From contig JAEZHK010000039.1 of NCBI GenBank assembly GCA_023416655.1, forward strand, positions 46,942 to 110,941: a DNA stretch of 64,000 bases, read 5' to 3'. The translations under genes and the position numbers were made by a program. The DNA is from Bacillota bacterium (GTDB lineage Bacteria > Bacillota > Clostridia > Christensenellales > Aristaeellaceae). Of this stretch, positions 55,412 to 64,000 are shown piece by piece. The notes beneath the pieces were generated by a model. That model saw nothing but the letters and a program-made list of their open reading frames with translations, ran no database searches and was not told the DNA's origin. The first letter of the stretch is position 1. Each line of letters opens with the position of its first letter.

Positions 55412-56269
55412 ATGTATATAGCTTCAGATTGGAAGGACTATCAGGTACTCGACGCCGGAGACGGCGAAAAGCTGGAGCGGTGGGGCGGCATCACGCTATG
55501 CCGCCCCGATCCTCAGGCGATCTGGCCCCGCCAACAGGAGGAACTCTGGCGCAGCGCGGACGCGCGCTACGAGCGCTCCAGCGGCGGCGGCGGCGCGTGG
55601 GAATTTCATAAAAAGCTGCCGGAGCGGTGGACCATCAGCTACGGCAGCCTTCGCTTTTTCGTCCGGCCCACCGGCTTCAAGCACACGGGGCTGTTCCCGG
55701 AGCAGGCGGTCAACTGGGATTGGATGGCCGGGCTGATCCGGGATGCGAACCGCCCGGTCAAAGTTTTGAACCTCTTCGGCTACACCGGCGGCGCGACGCT
55801 CGCCTGCTGTCAGGCGGGCGCCCACGTGACCCATGTGGACGCCGCCAAGGGCATGGTGCAGTGGGCGGGCGAGAACCGTACGCTATCTAGCATCGACGAG
55901 ACGAAGACCCGCTGGATCGTCGACGACGCATTGAAGTTCGTCGAGCGGGAGGCGCGGCGCGGCAACACCTATCAGGGCATCCTGATGGACCCGCCCTCCT
56001 ACGGGCGCGGCCCCGGCGGCGAGGTGTGGAAACTGGAGGACGAGCTGTACGGACTGGTCTCGTCCTGCGCGCGGCTGCTGGCGGACGATGGTGTGTTCTT
56101 CCTGATCAACAGCTACACTACCGGACTTCAACCCGCGGTGCTCAGCAACATGCTGCTCATGACGGTTGCCAAGGCGCGCGGCGGGCATGTGGACGCGGAC
56201 GAGGTGGGGCTGCCCATCGCCTCTGGCGGGGTGCTGCCCTGCGGCGCGTCGGGGCGCTGGCAGCCATGA
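55412..56269 (+). CDS. Class I SAM-dependent RNA methyltransferase (RlmI/RlmK-like)
   Basis: The 285-residue protein has FFVRPTGFKHTGLFPEQAVN, VLNLFGYTGGATLACCQAGA (SAM motif I, about 113-132), DVDAAKGM-type VTHVDAAKGMVQWA and GILMDPPSYGRGPGGEVWKL. The DPPSYGRG block is typical of rRNA cytosine or guanine methylases of this class. It ends in an ATGA overlap with the pseudouridine synthase gene, so both are RNA modification functions in one operon. Confidence 0.88.
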   Translation: MYIASDWKDYQVLDAGDGEKLERWGGITLCRPDPQAIWPRQQEELWRSADARYERSSGGGGAWEFHKKLPERWTISYGSLRFFVRPTGFKHTGLFPEQAVNWDWMAGLIRDANRPVKVLNLFGYTGGATLACCQAGAHVTHVDAAKGMVQWAGENRTLSSIDETKTRWIVDDALKFVEREARRGNTYQGILMDPPSYGRGPGGEVWKLEDELYGLVSSCARLLADDGVFFLINSYTTGLQPAVLSNMLLMTVAKARGGHVDADEVGLPIASGGVLPCGASGRWQP

Positions 56270-56958
56270 CCGATTCATTTCAGGCGGGCGGCAAGACGAT
56301 CAAGGTATTGTACCTGGACAACCACCTGCTCGCCGTGGAGAAGCCGTCCAACATGCCCACGCAGGCGGACGAGTCCCGCGATCTGGACCTGCTTACCGCT
56401 TGCAAGGCGTACATAGCCGAAAAATTCCAAAAACCCGGCGAGGCGTACCTGGGCCTCGTGCACCGGCTGGACCGGCCCGCGGGCGGCGCGATGGTGTTCG
56501 CGCGCACGTCCAAGGCGGCGGCGCGGCTATCGTTGGCGTTCGCCGGCCACGATCTGGAGAAAATCTACCTGGCCGTGGTGCAGGGTGAGGCAAGCTCCCC
56601 GGCCAGGTTGCGCGACTTCCTGGTCAAGGGCGAAGACGGCATGGTACGCGTAGCGTCTGCGGACAAGCCGGGCGCGAAAGAGGCGCGGCTTTCATATTGC
56701 CCGCTCAAGACCCGCGAAGGGCTGACGCTCGTCGAGGTGTCGCTTGAGACCGGGCGTCCCCACCAGATCCGCGTGCAGATGGCGAACGCGGGGCACCCGC
56801 TCTGGGGCGACAACCGTTACGGGGGCGGCGCGCCGGGCCAGCAGCTGGCGCTTTGGTCGCACCGTCTGAACATCCCCCACCCCACGAAACCGGGGCGGAT
56901 CGCCTTCACTTCGGACCCGCCGCGCTCCGGCATATGGGCGCACTTTGCCGATGCGTAA
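56266..56958 (+). CDS. RluA-type pseudouridine synthase
   Basis: The 230-residue enzyme has VLYLDNHLLAVEKPSNMPTQ at the start, the catalytic motif HRLDRPAGG with Asp69, and RPHQIRVQMANAGHPLWGDNRY. An N-terminal S4 domain is absent. It isomerises uridine in rRNA or tRNA. It is translationally coupled to the methyltransferase gene and overlaps the next gene slightly. Confidence 0.9.
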   Translation: MTDSFQAGGKTIKVLYLDNHLLAVEKPSNMPTQADESRDLDLLTACKAYIAEKFQKPGEAYLGLVHRLDRPAGGAMVFARTSKAAARLSLAFAGHDLEKIYLAVVQGEASSPARLRDFLVKGEDGMVRVASADKPGAKEARLSYCPLKTREGLTLVEVSLETGRPHQIRVQMANAGHPLWGDNRYGGGAPGQQLALWSHRLNIPHPTKPGRIAFTSDPPRSGIWAHFADA

Positions 56959-57304
56959 GGCGCGCATGTCCCACCCGTCGGTGACGTTCTGGTGCTGCGT
57001 GCTGGCGGTGCCGACGCTGACGAAGCTGACTGACGGCATCAAATGCGATTCATTGTATCTGGCGGTGCTCGCGGGCGCGGCGTTGGGGGTCGTCTACCTC
57101 GTACTCCGGCCCGTGCTGCGCATCCTGACGCTGCCCATCGGCTGCCTGACGCTGGGGCTTTTCGGCTTCGCGCTGGACGCGGGGCTGATCTACCTGATGG
57201 GGCAGTACCTGCCAGGCTTCCACGTGGCCTCGCTGGAATGGGCGCTGCTGGCGGCACTCTTCATCTCTGGTGTCCAGACCATCGTCGGCGCATTGAATCG
57301 CTGA
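56945..57304 (+). CDS. YvlD-type (PF04020) membrane protein
   Basis: The protein of up to 119 residues has four membrane segments with LVLRPVLRILTLPIGCLTLG and GLIYLMGQYLPGFHV, the pattern of the YvlD family. Databases call the family phage holin 4, but it is a chromosomal envelope protein here. Possible starts are 56945, 56951 and 56966. It overlaps the end of the pseudouridine synthase gene. Confidence 0.82.
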   Translation: MPMRKARMSHPSVTFWCCVLAVPTLTKLTDGIKCDSLYLAVLAGAALGVVYLVLRPVLRILTLPIGCLTLGLFGFALDAGLIYLMGQYLPGFHVASLEWALLAALFISGVQTIVGALNR

Positions 57305-57310
57305 CGCGGC

Positions 57311-57525
57311 AAATGAAATCCGCAAGCGTCTTTCATTTGCATTGGAACCGGCCAGTTTCCTAAAACGCTTGCGAGCGTTTTCGGGCGGAAACCGGAACGG
57401 GAATGCTTTCCCCGTCGGCCGGGCAAGCTCGGCCTTTGGGGGAAAGCCAAATCCGCCGCGCAGGTCGCCGGATTTGATGAAACAAAGAGAGGGCTTCGGC
57501 CCTCTCTTTACTCTCCTGGGGTTAT
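57311..57525 (-). repeat. Modular hairpin element, copy 4 (inverted, divergent)
   Basis: The outer hairpin is GCAAATGAAA/TTTCATTTGC. AACGCTTGCGAGCGTT, TTCCCC...GGGGGAA enclosing GGGCAAGCTCGGCC, a variable hairpin and the end box AGAGAGGGC-TTCG-GCCCTCTCT follow. The end box uses AGAGAGGG where other copies have GGAGGG, with the partner arm changed to match. Confidence 0.7.
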
Positions 57526-57592
57526 GGCTGTCGTCAAGCATTTCATCGACCAGCTCCTGCATCATTGGAGGAGCAGACTCTCACGCCCCTCA

Positions 57593-58681
57593 TCAGAGGT
57601 TCAGTTTCATGTCGCCGAAGTGGATCCAGTCCTTTTTGCGCATGAATTCGGAGATCAAAATCGCCAGCGCGGCGGGCAGGATGAAGTGCATCAGCGCGAT
57701 CTTGGTCAAAAGCAGCGCCGGATTCTCGCCCGCCATGGCCGCCCAGGTGCCGAACTGGCCCACTAACCCGCTGGTGCCCATGCCCGCGGAGGCGGAGTAG
57801 TTTTTCATCTGGAACAGCGTGGTGGCGAGCGGCCCCAGGATGGCGCTGGCCAGGGTCGCCGGGACCAGGATGACCGGCCGTCGAAAGGCGTTGCCCATCT
57901 GGATCTTGGAGGTGCCCAGACCCTGCGCGATCAGGCCGCCGATGCCGTTCTCCCGGTAGCTGGAGACGGCGAAGCCGACCATGTGGCAGGCGCAGCCCAC
58001 GTTGGCCGCGCCCGCGGCCAGCAGCAGGCCCAGCCCCGCCGTCTGCCCTTCGGGCACGGTGAAGACCATCGCCGCAAGCCCCGCCGAGGAGATCGGGCCG
58101 GTCAGCACCAGGCCGAAGATCACCGAGATCACGATGCCGGCCGGAATGGGCTGGAAGGTCGTTGCCATTGCAATGAAGCTCTGAAGCGCCGCGATCACCG
58201 CGTTGATGCCCGGCGACAGGAGGCTCGCGATCAGACCGCCGGTGGTCAGCGTCACAATCGGCACCACGATGATGTCCACCTTGGTCTTGCCGGTGACGAG
58301 GTTGCCCAGCTCCGCGGCGAACACCGCGGAAAAGTACGCGCCCACCGGGCCGCCCATCGAATACCCGATCGCGCCCGCGGCGCCGGACGCGAGCATCGCA
58401 AGCGTCGAAACCTTGAAGGCGTAGGCGATGGCCACGCCCACCGTCGCGCCGACGACCGGGCTGGTGGCGCCGACCATCTTGCTGTACTCGGCGAGGATGG
58501 CAAGGCCCGGAATCTTGCTGAGCTGGGAGAGGATCAGGCCGATGACCAGCGAGGCAAGAAGACCGGTGCCCATCGCGCCCATCGCGTCCAGCAAGTACCG
58601 CTTGTACGCCCGCTTGACCACTGCTTTTAAACGCGAGCCTTCGCGTTCGGGCGTTGCCTTGCCCTGCTCAGGATTCTCCAT
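57593..58681 (-). CDS. Stand-alone PTS IIC-type transporter (PF13303)
   Basis: The 362-residue protein has about ten membrane segments with GATVGVAIAYAFKVSTLAML, MGGPVGAYFSAVFAAELGNL and ITSPG-like LLSPGINAVIAAL. It matches the PTS_EIIC_2 family, which usually lacks covalently linked IIA/IIB domains. No PTS partner genes are nearby, so it may work without phosphotransfer or with partners elsewhere. A basic N-terminal stretch (about 15-30) precedes the first helix. Confidence 0.82.
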   Translation of the reverse strand: MENPEQGKATPEREGSRLKAVVKRAYKRYLLDAMGAMGTGLLASLVIGLILSQLSKIPGLAILAEYSKMVGATSPVVGATVGVAIAYAFKVSTLAMLASGAAGAIGYSMGGPVGAYFSAVFAAELGNLVTGKTKVDIIVVPIVTLTTGGLIASLLSPGINAVIAALQSFIAMATTFQPIPAGIVISVIFGLVLTGPISSAGLAAMVFTVPEGQTAGLGLLLAAGAANVGCACHMVGFAVSSYRENGIGGLIAQGLGTSKIQMGNAFRRPVILVPATLASAILGPLATTLFQMKNYSASAGMGTSGLVGQFGTWAAMAGENPALLLTKIALMHFILPAALAILISEFMRKKDWIHFGDMKLNL

Positions 58682-58899
58682 CGGCTTTACTCCCCCGCTA
58701 TAGTTTATTGACCGCTATTATAATCTGTCCTGACAAACGATACAAGCATTCTTCCGGTTAATGTTCACGCACCTTGACGAAAAATGGAATTTTTACCCAT
58801 CAATGCATTCAAATTCCAACCGGATGGTTCCCAAAGAAAAGCCGCCCGGCGGATTCTACGCAAAATTTCAACTTCATTGTGACAGTTCGGGGAACCCGG

Positions 58900-58928
58900 T
58901 TGCGCGCTTCAGGCGGAATGGCTATAAT
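58900..58928 (+). promoter_or_regulatory. Promoter of the two-component operon
   Basis: TTGCGC (58900-58905) and a perfect TATAAT (58923-58928) have a 17-base spacer, 27 bases before the ATG at 58956. Confidence 0.7.
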
Positions 58929-58955
58929 GGAAGCCATAGAAAAAGGAGTGATATC

Positions 58956-59648
58956 ATGGCGCTCTGTCCGCTGATCCTGATCTGCGACGACGACCCGGTG
59001 GTGCACGAGTCGCTCTCCATATACCTTGACGCAGAAGGTTACGCGCACCAGTCTGCCTACGACGGCGACGAGGCGCTGCGCCTTTCCGAAAGCGAGCAGC
59101 CGGACCTGATGATTTTGGACCTGATGATGCCCAAGGTCACCGGCACCGACGTCTGCCGCACGATCCGCAAAACCAGTAAGCTCCCCATCATCATGCTGAC
59201 CGCCAAGGGCGAGGAAATCGACCGCATCCTGGGCCTGGAACTGGGCGCGGACGACTACATCGTCAAGCCCTTCAGCCCGCGAGAGGTGCTGGCCCGCATC
59301 CGCGCGGTGCTGCGCCGCTTCTCCGAACCCCACGCCGAGGGCGACGCCATCGTGCGGCTGCCGATGCTGGAGATCAACCTGTCCAATTACCAGGTCAAGG
59401 CGGCCGGGCAGGTGGTCCCCTGCACGCCAAAGGAGGTCGAAATCCTGCACATGCTGACCGGGAGCGCCGGGCAGGTGTTCTCCCGCGAGCAGATTTTAAG
59501 CCGCGTCTGGGGCTACGACTATTTCGGCGACACCCGCACCGTGGATACCCACATCAAGCGCATCCGCCAGAAGCTGCCGCAGGAGGGCGTGCCGTGGAGC
59601 CTCAAAACCGTCTACGGCGTGGGATACAAATTTGAGGTGGACGAATGA
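58956..59648 (+). CDS. OmpR-family response regulator
   Basis: The 230-residue regulator has a receiver domain (acidic pocket CDDDP at 10-14, phospho-acceptor Asp55 in LMILDLMMPK, Thr and Lys in MLTAKG and YIVKPFSP). A C-terminal winged helix follows (FSREQILSRVWGYDYFGD and TVDTHIKRIRQKL). AAAAGGAG precedes the ATG. It overlaps the kinase gene by four bases (ATGA). Confidence 0.95.
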   Translation: MALCPLILICDDDPVVHESLSIYLDAEGYAHQSAYDGDEALRLSESEQPDLMILDLMMPKVTGTDVCRTIRKTSKLPIIMLTAKGEEIDRILGLELGADDYIVKPFSPREVLARIRAVLRRFSEPHAEGDAIVRLPMLEINLSNYQVKAAGQVVPCTPKEVEILHMLTGSAGQVFSREQILSRVWGYDYFGDTRTVDTHIKRIRQKLPQEGVPWSLKTVYGVGYKFEVDE

Positions 59649-61402
59649 GGCAAAGCGTCCTGTTCTCCCGCTTCTTCTCGGTGGTCATTCTGGCCATCAT
59701 GATCACGGCGGTATTCACCACGATCTTCTACAACTACATCTCCCGCCAGGTGTTCACCACCATCAAGGAAAATGAACTGCTGCCCAAGGCCAAGGCTCTG
59801 GGCAGCATTGTTCAGAATTTCCGCGAGGGTTCGTTGGACAAGGGCGCGCTGAAGCAGCTGCTCGCGGTGGAGAACGTGGACTCTTCCCTACTGGGCGCGT
59901 ACGTCCTCGTGACCGACGAGGGCATGAACACGCTCCTCATCAACGAACACCTGCCGCAAGGGTACTACGAGGCCATGCGGGAGGGCGCGAAGCGCGTATT
60001 GACGGAAGGCCAGGTGGATGCCGACCAGATCCCGGCGCTGCGCATGACCGGGCTTGTGGGCATTGGCATCCCAACCAAGAGCGGCGACACCACCACCGGC
60101 GCGGTGATGATGCTGGTGCCGCTCTATGAGGCGATGGTGGGCGCGAGCTCGCTAAACGGCGCGCTGATGATCTCCCTGATGCTGTCGCTCCCGGTGGTCA
60201 CGGCGCTGGTCTACTACATCATCGGCCGCATCGTCAACCCCCTCCGGCAGATGCGCGACGTGGCCGTGGGCATGGCGGGCGGCAACTTCTCCGCCCGCGC
60301 GGACGACGCGCAGCGCGGCGAGGTGGGCCAATTGGGCCGGTCGCTGAACTACCTGTCCGACGAGCTTTCCCGGACCATCTCCCAGTTGGTGGTGGAGCGA
60401 AACCGCCTCCGCCAGACCATCGACGGCCTCTCGGAGGGCATCGCCGCCGTGGACGCGGAAGGGAACGTCACCCACCACAACCCGGCGCTGGACGCGCTGT
60501 TCCGCGCGCTGCCGCGGGAAGAAGGCGACGAGCGGCTGGACCTGATCCCCGACCCCGCCGTGTGGAAGGATTTCGACCGGGTGGTGACGGGCGCGCAGGC
60601 CGTCTCGCGGCGGATCACGCTGCCTGACCGGGTGCTGGGGATGACCATCACGCCGCTCAATGACGTGGGCGGCCAGGTGGCGGGCGCGGTGGGCCTCTTC
60701 CTCGACATCACCGAGAGCGAGCGCCTCGAGCGCACACGGCGCGACTATGTGGCGAACGTCTCCCACGAACTTAGGACGCCGCTCACCGCCATGCGCGCGC
60801 TGATCGAGCCGCTCTCGGAGGGCATGGTGCGGGACGAAGAGACCCGGAGCCGCTACTACGCCATCATGCTCCGGGAAACGCTACGGCTTTCCCGGCTCAT
60901 CAACGACCTCATGGAACTTTCACGCCTGCAGAGCGGCCAGCTTGCCCTGAACGCGCGGCCCGTGCGTCTTGAAGGCATCCTGGGCGACCTGGCCGAAAAG
61001 TACACCGCCACGGCCGCGGAGCGGGGGCTGACATTCGAATGCCGCGCGGGCGACCTGCCGCAGGTGCTGGCAAACCCCGACCGGGTGGAGCAGGTGCTGG
61101 TGATCCTCCTCGACAACGCGATGAAGTACACGCCCGAGGGCGGGCGCGTGGCGCTTGAGGCCGAGTTCGACGACGAAAAGGTCGTCCTGTGCGTCGCCGA
61201 CACCGGCATCGGCATCGACCCCGCCGACCAGCCCTACGTGTTCGACCGCTTCTACAAGGTGGACCGCGCCCATACGGGCCTTGGCAGCGGGCTTGGCCTC
61301 TCCATCGCCAGCGAGCTGATGAAGGCCATGGGCGAAACCCTGTGGCTCCAAAGCGAGCCGGACAAAGGCTCGAGATTCTACTTCACGCTGAAGCGCGCGT
61401 AA
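59645..61402 (+). CDS. Sensor histidine kinase (HAMP-PAS-HisKA)
   Basis: The 585-residue kinase has two membrane helices (about 9-31 and 178-200) around an external sensor domain, a HAMP domain, a PAS-like domain (about 255-360), and HisKA with His374 in NVSHELRTPLTAMRA. The ATPase domain shows NAMKYTPEGG, DTGIGIDP and GLGSGLGLSIA. The layout is that of PhoR/WalK-type kinases. The likely signal is at the cell envelope, and its target genes are not evident. Confidence 0.95.
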   Translation: MRQSVLFSRFFSVVILAIMITAVFTTIFYNYISRQVFTTIKENELLPKAKALGSIVQNFREGSLDKGALKQLLAVENVDSSLLGAYVLVTDEGMNTLLINEHLPQGYYEAMREGAKRVLTEGQVDADQIPALRMTGLVGIGIPTKSGDTTTGAVMMLVPLYEAMVGASSLNGALMISLMLSLPVVTALVYYIIGRIVNPLRQMRDVAVGMAGGNFSARADDAQRGEVGQLGRSLNYLSDELSRTISQLVVERNRLRQTIDGLSEGIAAVDAEGNVTHHNPALDALFRALPREEGDERLDLIPDPAVWKDFDRVVTGAQAVSRRITLPDRVLGMTITPLNDVGGQVAGAVGLFLDITESERLERTRRDYVANVSHELRTPLTAMRALIEPLSEGMVRDEETRSRYYAIMLRETLRLSRLINDLMELSRLQSGQLALNARPVRLEGILGDLAEKYTATAAERGLTFECRAGDLPQVLANPDRVEQVLVILLDNAMKYTPEGGRVALEAEFDDEKVVLCVADTGIGIDPADQPYVFDRFYKVDRAHTGLGSGLGLSIASELMKAMGETLWLQSEPDKGSRFYFTLKRA

Positions 61403-61433
61403 AGCGCGGTATAGAACGCATTTCCAGTTGACA

Positions 61434-61464
61434 GCGAAGCGCGCATGATTCATGCGCGCTTCGC
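61434..61464. terminator. Terminator between convergent genes
   Basis: A 15-bp perfect stem (GCGAAGCGCGCATGA and complement, single-base centre) lies between the kinase gene and the minus-strand EamA gene. Confidence 0.7.
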
Positions 61465-61484
61465 CTGTGTATTGTATCGTTGTA

Positions 61485-62327
61485 CTAGGCAGACCGCGCC
61501 TCGGCCCGGGAGGAGAGCAGCGTGTAGACGAATACCACGACGAGCACGATCACCGCGCCGGAGAGCGTGAGGAGGCCCGGCCATTCCCCGAGGAACAGAA
61601 AGCACCAGGTAGGGTTTAAGATGGGTTCCACGTTGGCGACGATCGCCGCCGACAGCGGGGAGATCCCGTTCCGCATCCCGGCACTGAAGAAGATATATCC
61701 AAAACCAAGGCAAACGCCCATCAGCCCGGCCATCAGCCATTCCATAGGGTTGGCACTGATCGCCGGGTCGAAAGGCATGAAAAGAAGCAGCGCGCATCCG
61801 ATCAAAGCGCCAAGGTACGTGAAGTCCAGCGCGTCGCAGTCGTCCCGCTGTCCGGCGAGGAAAAACACCGCGTAGGTGACGGCGGACAGAAGGCTCAGAA
61901 GGTCGCCCAGCATCCCGCCGCCCTGCAAGCCCTGCGCGAAGCACAAGAGGATACCCGCGCCCGCGGCCAGCACCGTGCCCAGTTCCAACCGGCTGGGGCG
62001 CTTTTTCCGAAAGATCACGGAATACAGGATCACGAAGATGGGCATCGCGTACTGCAGCACGATCGCGTTGGCCGCGCTGGTCAGCTTGTTGGCGAAAATG
62101 AAAAGGGTCGCCGTGGCAAGGACCGCGCTTGCGCCGATCCATGTGCCCACCGTCAGTTTCGGGCGGAAGCTGCGCCGGTTGATCCCGACTAAAAGAAGAG
62201 CGATGGTCGAGCGGAAGCCTACGATGGAGATGGCGTTCCAGGGAACACTTTTGGATAACACGCCCGCAAAACTCCAGAGCGCGCAGGCCAGGGCGATCTG
62301 AAGGATCGCCTTCGTCTTTTGTTGCAT
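61485..62327 (-). CDS. EamA (DMT) family transporter
   Basis: The 280-residue protein has ten membrane segments in two EamA halves (ALACALWSFAGVLSKSVPWN at the start; SAVTYAVFFLAGQRDD opens the second half). It resembles metabolite exporters of this superfamily; the substrate is unknown. It shares little with the YedA-like protein at 32649. Confidence 0.88.
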   Translation of the reverse strand: MQQKTKAILQIALACALWSFAGVLSKSVPWNAISIVGFRSTIALLLVGINRRSFRPKLTVGTWIGASAVLATATLFIFANKLTSAANAIVLQYAMPIFVILYSVIFRKKRPSRLELGTVLAAGAGILLCFAQGLQGGGMLGDLLSLLSAVTYAVFFLAGQRDDCDALDFTYLGALIGCALLLFMPFDPAISANPMEWLMAGLMGVCLGFGYIFFSAGMRNGISPLSAAIVANVEPILNPTWCFLFLGEWPGLLTLSGAVIVLVVVFVYTLLSSRAEARSA

Positions 62328-62351
62328 ACGTACACCCTCTTTGGCGCCCGG

Positions 62352-64000
62352 TTACATGGGCGGCGCCTGCCTCAGGATTCCCTTGTCCATCAGGTATTCA
62401 GCTTCCCCGGCCTTCACGCGCCCGCCGGACAGCAGCGTTTTGATCTGCGCCGCGTCGAGCGCCGGGAGGCCCGCCTTTTTCAGCGCGTCGCGCCAGACGG
62501 TGAACTTGCAGCCTTCCTTCCAGCGGGAGCATCCGAAGGCCTTTGAGTTTTCCGTGACTTCGCCCTGCCCGCAGAGGGGGCACTTCTCGCCGAGCTTACT
62601 GGACTTCGGCTTCTCCGCGCTCTTTCCCGCCCCGCGCTTTCCCTTGGTCTCCTTTTCGAAGTGCGCCTCGGGCGCGCGGGCGGCGGCTTCCGTGAGAAAC
62701 GCGCCGTAGCGGCGGATGCCCTCCATGAACCGGGCGGTGAGTGCGGCCATCTTCTCCCCGTCTGTCTGCCCCGCGATGTCGTAGAGCGCCTTCTCCCAGC
62801 GCCCGGTGGTCTCGGGCGAGGCGATCTCCTCGGGCGCGACCTGAATCAGCGCGCGGCCCTTCTCGGTGGAGAGGATGGTCCTCCCCTTCCGGGATACATA
62901 CCCCACGTCGATCAGCCGCTCGATGACGGCGGCGCGGGTGGCGGGCGTGCCGAGGCCGGAGGCCTTCATCCGCTCGCGGAGTTCCTCGTCGTCGATGAGC
63001 TTGCCCGCGTGCTCCATCATCGCCAGGAGCGACGCGTCCGTGTGGGGCGCGGGCGGCTTGGTCTTGAGCGATTTGACGGAAACGCCCTCAACCTTCCGCG
63101 TCTCGCCGGGCGCAGCGTCCGGGACAGGCGGCTCCTCCGCCTCCTCCGGCGCGTCCCGGTAGAGCGCGCGCCAGCCCTCGACTTTCGGCGTGGACCCCGC
63201 GGTCTTGAAGAAATGGTCGCCCACCTTCGTGATCAGTTCCGCCGACTCGTACTCGTAATCCGGGTAGTAGGCCGCGATCAGCCGCCGCGCGACCATGTCG
63301 AAGAGTTTCCGCTCCGGCTCGGACAGGCGGCTGAGGTCCGCCTTCGACCCGGTGGGGATGATGGCGTGGTGATCGGTGACGCGCTCGTCGTTGAACACGC
63401 GGCCGAAGGATTTGGGCTTATCGAGCGAAGCCCTGACGAAGGATTGATAGGTTTCCGGCAGCGCCTCCATCGCCCGCTTCGCGCCCCCGATCATGTCCCG
63501 GGGCAGGAAGCGGCTGTCGGTGCGCGGGTAGGTGAGCAGCTTGTGCTGCTCGTAGAGCGCCTGCGCCAATTGCAGGGTCTTGGCGGCGGGGAGGCCCATC
63601 AGGCGGTTCGCGTCCCGCTGCAGGCTGGTGAGGTCATACAGGAGCGGCGGCGGCGTACGCTTGAGTTCTCTGGTGGCCTCCGCGATCACGCCCGTCTTGC
63701 CCGTGACTTCGGCCTTCACGCGCCTACTCAGCGCCTCGTCGAGCGCGCGCAGCTCCTTCGTCTCCGGATCCATCCAAAGCCCGGTGTAGTCGCCGAAATC
63801 CGCGCGGATCTCCCAGTAGGGTTTTGGCTCAAAGGCGGCGATCTCCTGATCCCGCTGCACGATCAGCTTCAATGTCGGCGTCTGCACGCGGCCCACGGAG
63901 AGCAGCGCGCCGTAGCGCAGCGTGAACGCGCGGGAGGCGTTCATGCCCACCAGCCAGTCGGCCTCGGCGCGGCAGCGGGCGCTCCGGTAGAGCGCGTCGT
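62352..64000 (-). CDS. topB: DNA topoisomerase III, partial (5' end outside window)
   Basis: The frame stays open to the right edge, with upstream residues ALYRSARCRAEADWLVG that match type IA topoisomerases, so the N-terminal Toprim domain lies beyond the window. Visible are GMNASRAFTLRYGALLSVGR, VQTPTLKLIVQRD, the catalytic tyrosine in LLTYPRTDSRFLP, and a C-terminal zinc-ribbon region (CPLCGQGEVTENSKAFGCSR). It is a TopB-type enzyme for decatenation, chromosomal or plasmid-borne. A short TopB-typical C-terminal domain (AAQIKTLLSGGRVKAG) ends the protein. Confidence 0.92.
   Translation of the reverse strand, partial: DALYRSARCRAEADWLVGMNASRAFTLRYGALLSVGRVQTPTLKLIVQRDQEIAAFEPKPYWEIRADFGDYTGLWMDPETKELRALDEALSRRVKAEVTGKTGVIAEATRELKRTPPPLLYDLTSLQRDANRLMGLPAAKTLQLAQALYEQHKLLTYPRTDSRFLPRDMIGGAKRAMEALPETYQSFVRASLDKPKSFGRVFNDERVTDHHAIIPTGSKADLSRLSEPERKLFDMVARRLIAAYYPDYEYESAELITKVGDHFFKTAGSTPKVEGWRALYRDAPEEAEEPPVPDAAPGETRKVEGVSVKSLKTKPPAPHTDASLLAMMEHAGKLIDDEELRERMKASGLGTPATRAAVIERLIDVGYVSRKGRTILSTEKGRALIQVAPEEIASPETTGRWEKALYDIAGQTDGEKMAALTARFMEGIRRYGAFLTEAAARAPEAHFEKETKGKRGAGKSAEKPKSSKLGEKCPLCGQGEVTENSKAFGCSRWKEGCKFTVWRDALKKAGLPALDAAQIKTLLSGGRVKAGEAEYLMDKGILRQAPPM

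Overview
The window comes from a GC-rich genome (roughly 60-65 percent GC by eye) with strong AGGAGG-type ribosome binding sites, sigma-A style promoters and many families typical of Bacillota (VanW, VanZ, YvlD, DUF3842, a MoxR/DUF58/transglutaminase operon). I read it as a high-GC member of the Clostridia; I cannot name the genus. No rRNA, tRNA, insertion sequence, prophage or CRISPR array was seen.

Layout. 1-1420: a truncated secreted-hydrolase remnant and a DUF5131 iron-sulfur protein. 1601-4834: a selenium operon (selD, yedF, a DUF3343 carrier and an EF2568-type cysteine desulfurase), interrupted between its last two genes by a short inverted-repeat element. 4929-5582: two small proteins of unknown function. 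6030-12810: a purine operon made of an 8-oxoguanine/guanine deaminase-like amidohydrolase, a BMP-type nucleoside ABC transporter and a terminal MerR regulator, with a MerR-style 19-bp-spacer promoter in front. 12886-17513: PhzF isomerase, bicovalent-FAD oxidoreductase, DUF1801 protein and a quinone-oxidoreductase-like enzyme. 17861-24972: a LacI-regulated fucoside locus (sugar ABC transporter and two GH29 enzymes) with two matching candidate operators. 25270-37402: an ABC exporter, CGNR regulator, 4Fe-4S reductase, VanZ, methyltransferase, three acetyltransferases, EamA permease, amidohydrolase, DUF3842/flippase pair and a TrmH-type RNA methylase. 37875-43905: a membrane-anchored NEW3-like protein, DUF2461, a phosphohexomutase homologue without its catalytic serine, and transketolase. 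44075-44737: an AT-rich DUF4145 gene that looks acquired. 44992-50440: a secreted protein and the transglutaminase/DUF58/MoxR operon. 50891-55156: acpS and three adjacent secreted proteins that each carry two VanW-like domains. 55412-61402: rRNA methyltransferase, pseudouridine synthase, YvlD protein, lone PTS IIC and a two-component system. 61485 to the end: EamA permease and topoisomerase III, which runs off the window.

The most unusual features are these. (1) The twin-VanW array has the usual motif cysteine replaced in all six domains. (2) A family of about 160-bp elements has terminal inverted repeats whose two arms change together between copies; one copy forms the leader of a gene and contains its ribosome binding site. 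(3) A second family of large modular hairpin elements keeps fixed boxes while the hairpins between them vary; many copies flank genes here. (4) The orphan-selD type selenium module lies directly beside a purine deaminase/nucleoside uptake operon, which fits selenium-dependent purine hydroxylation.
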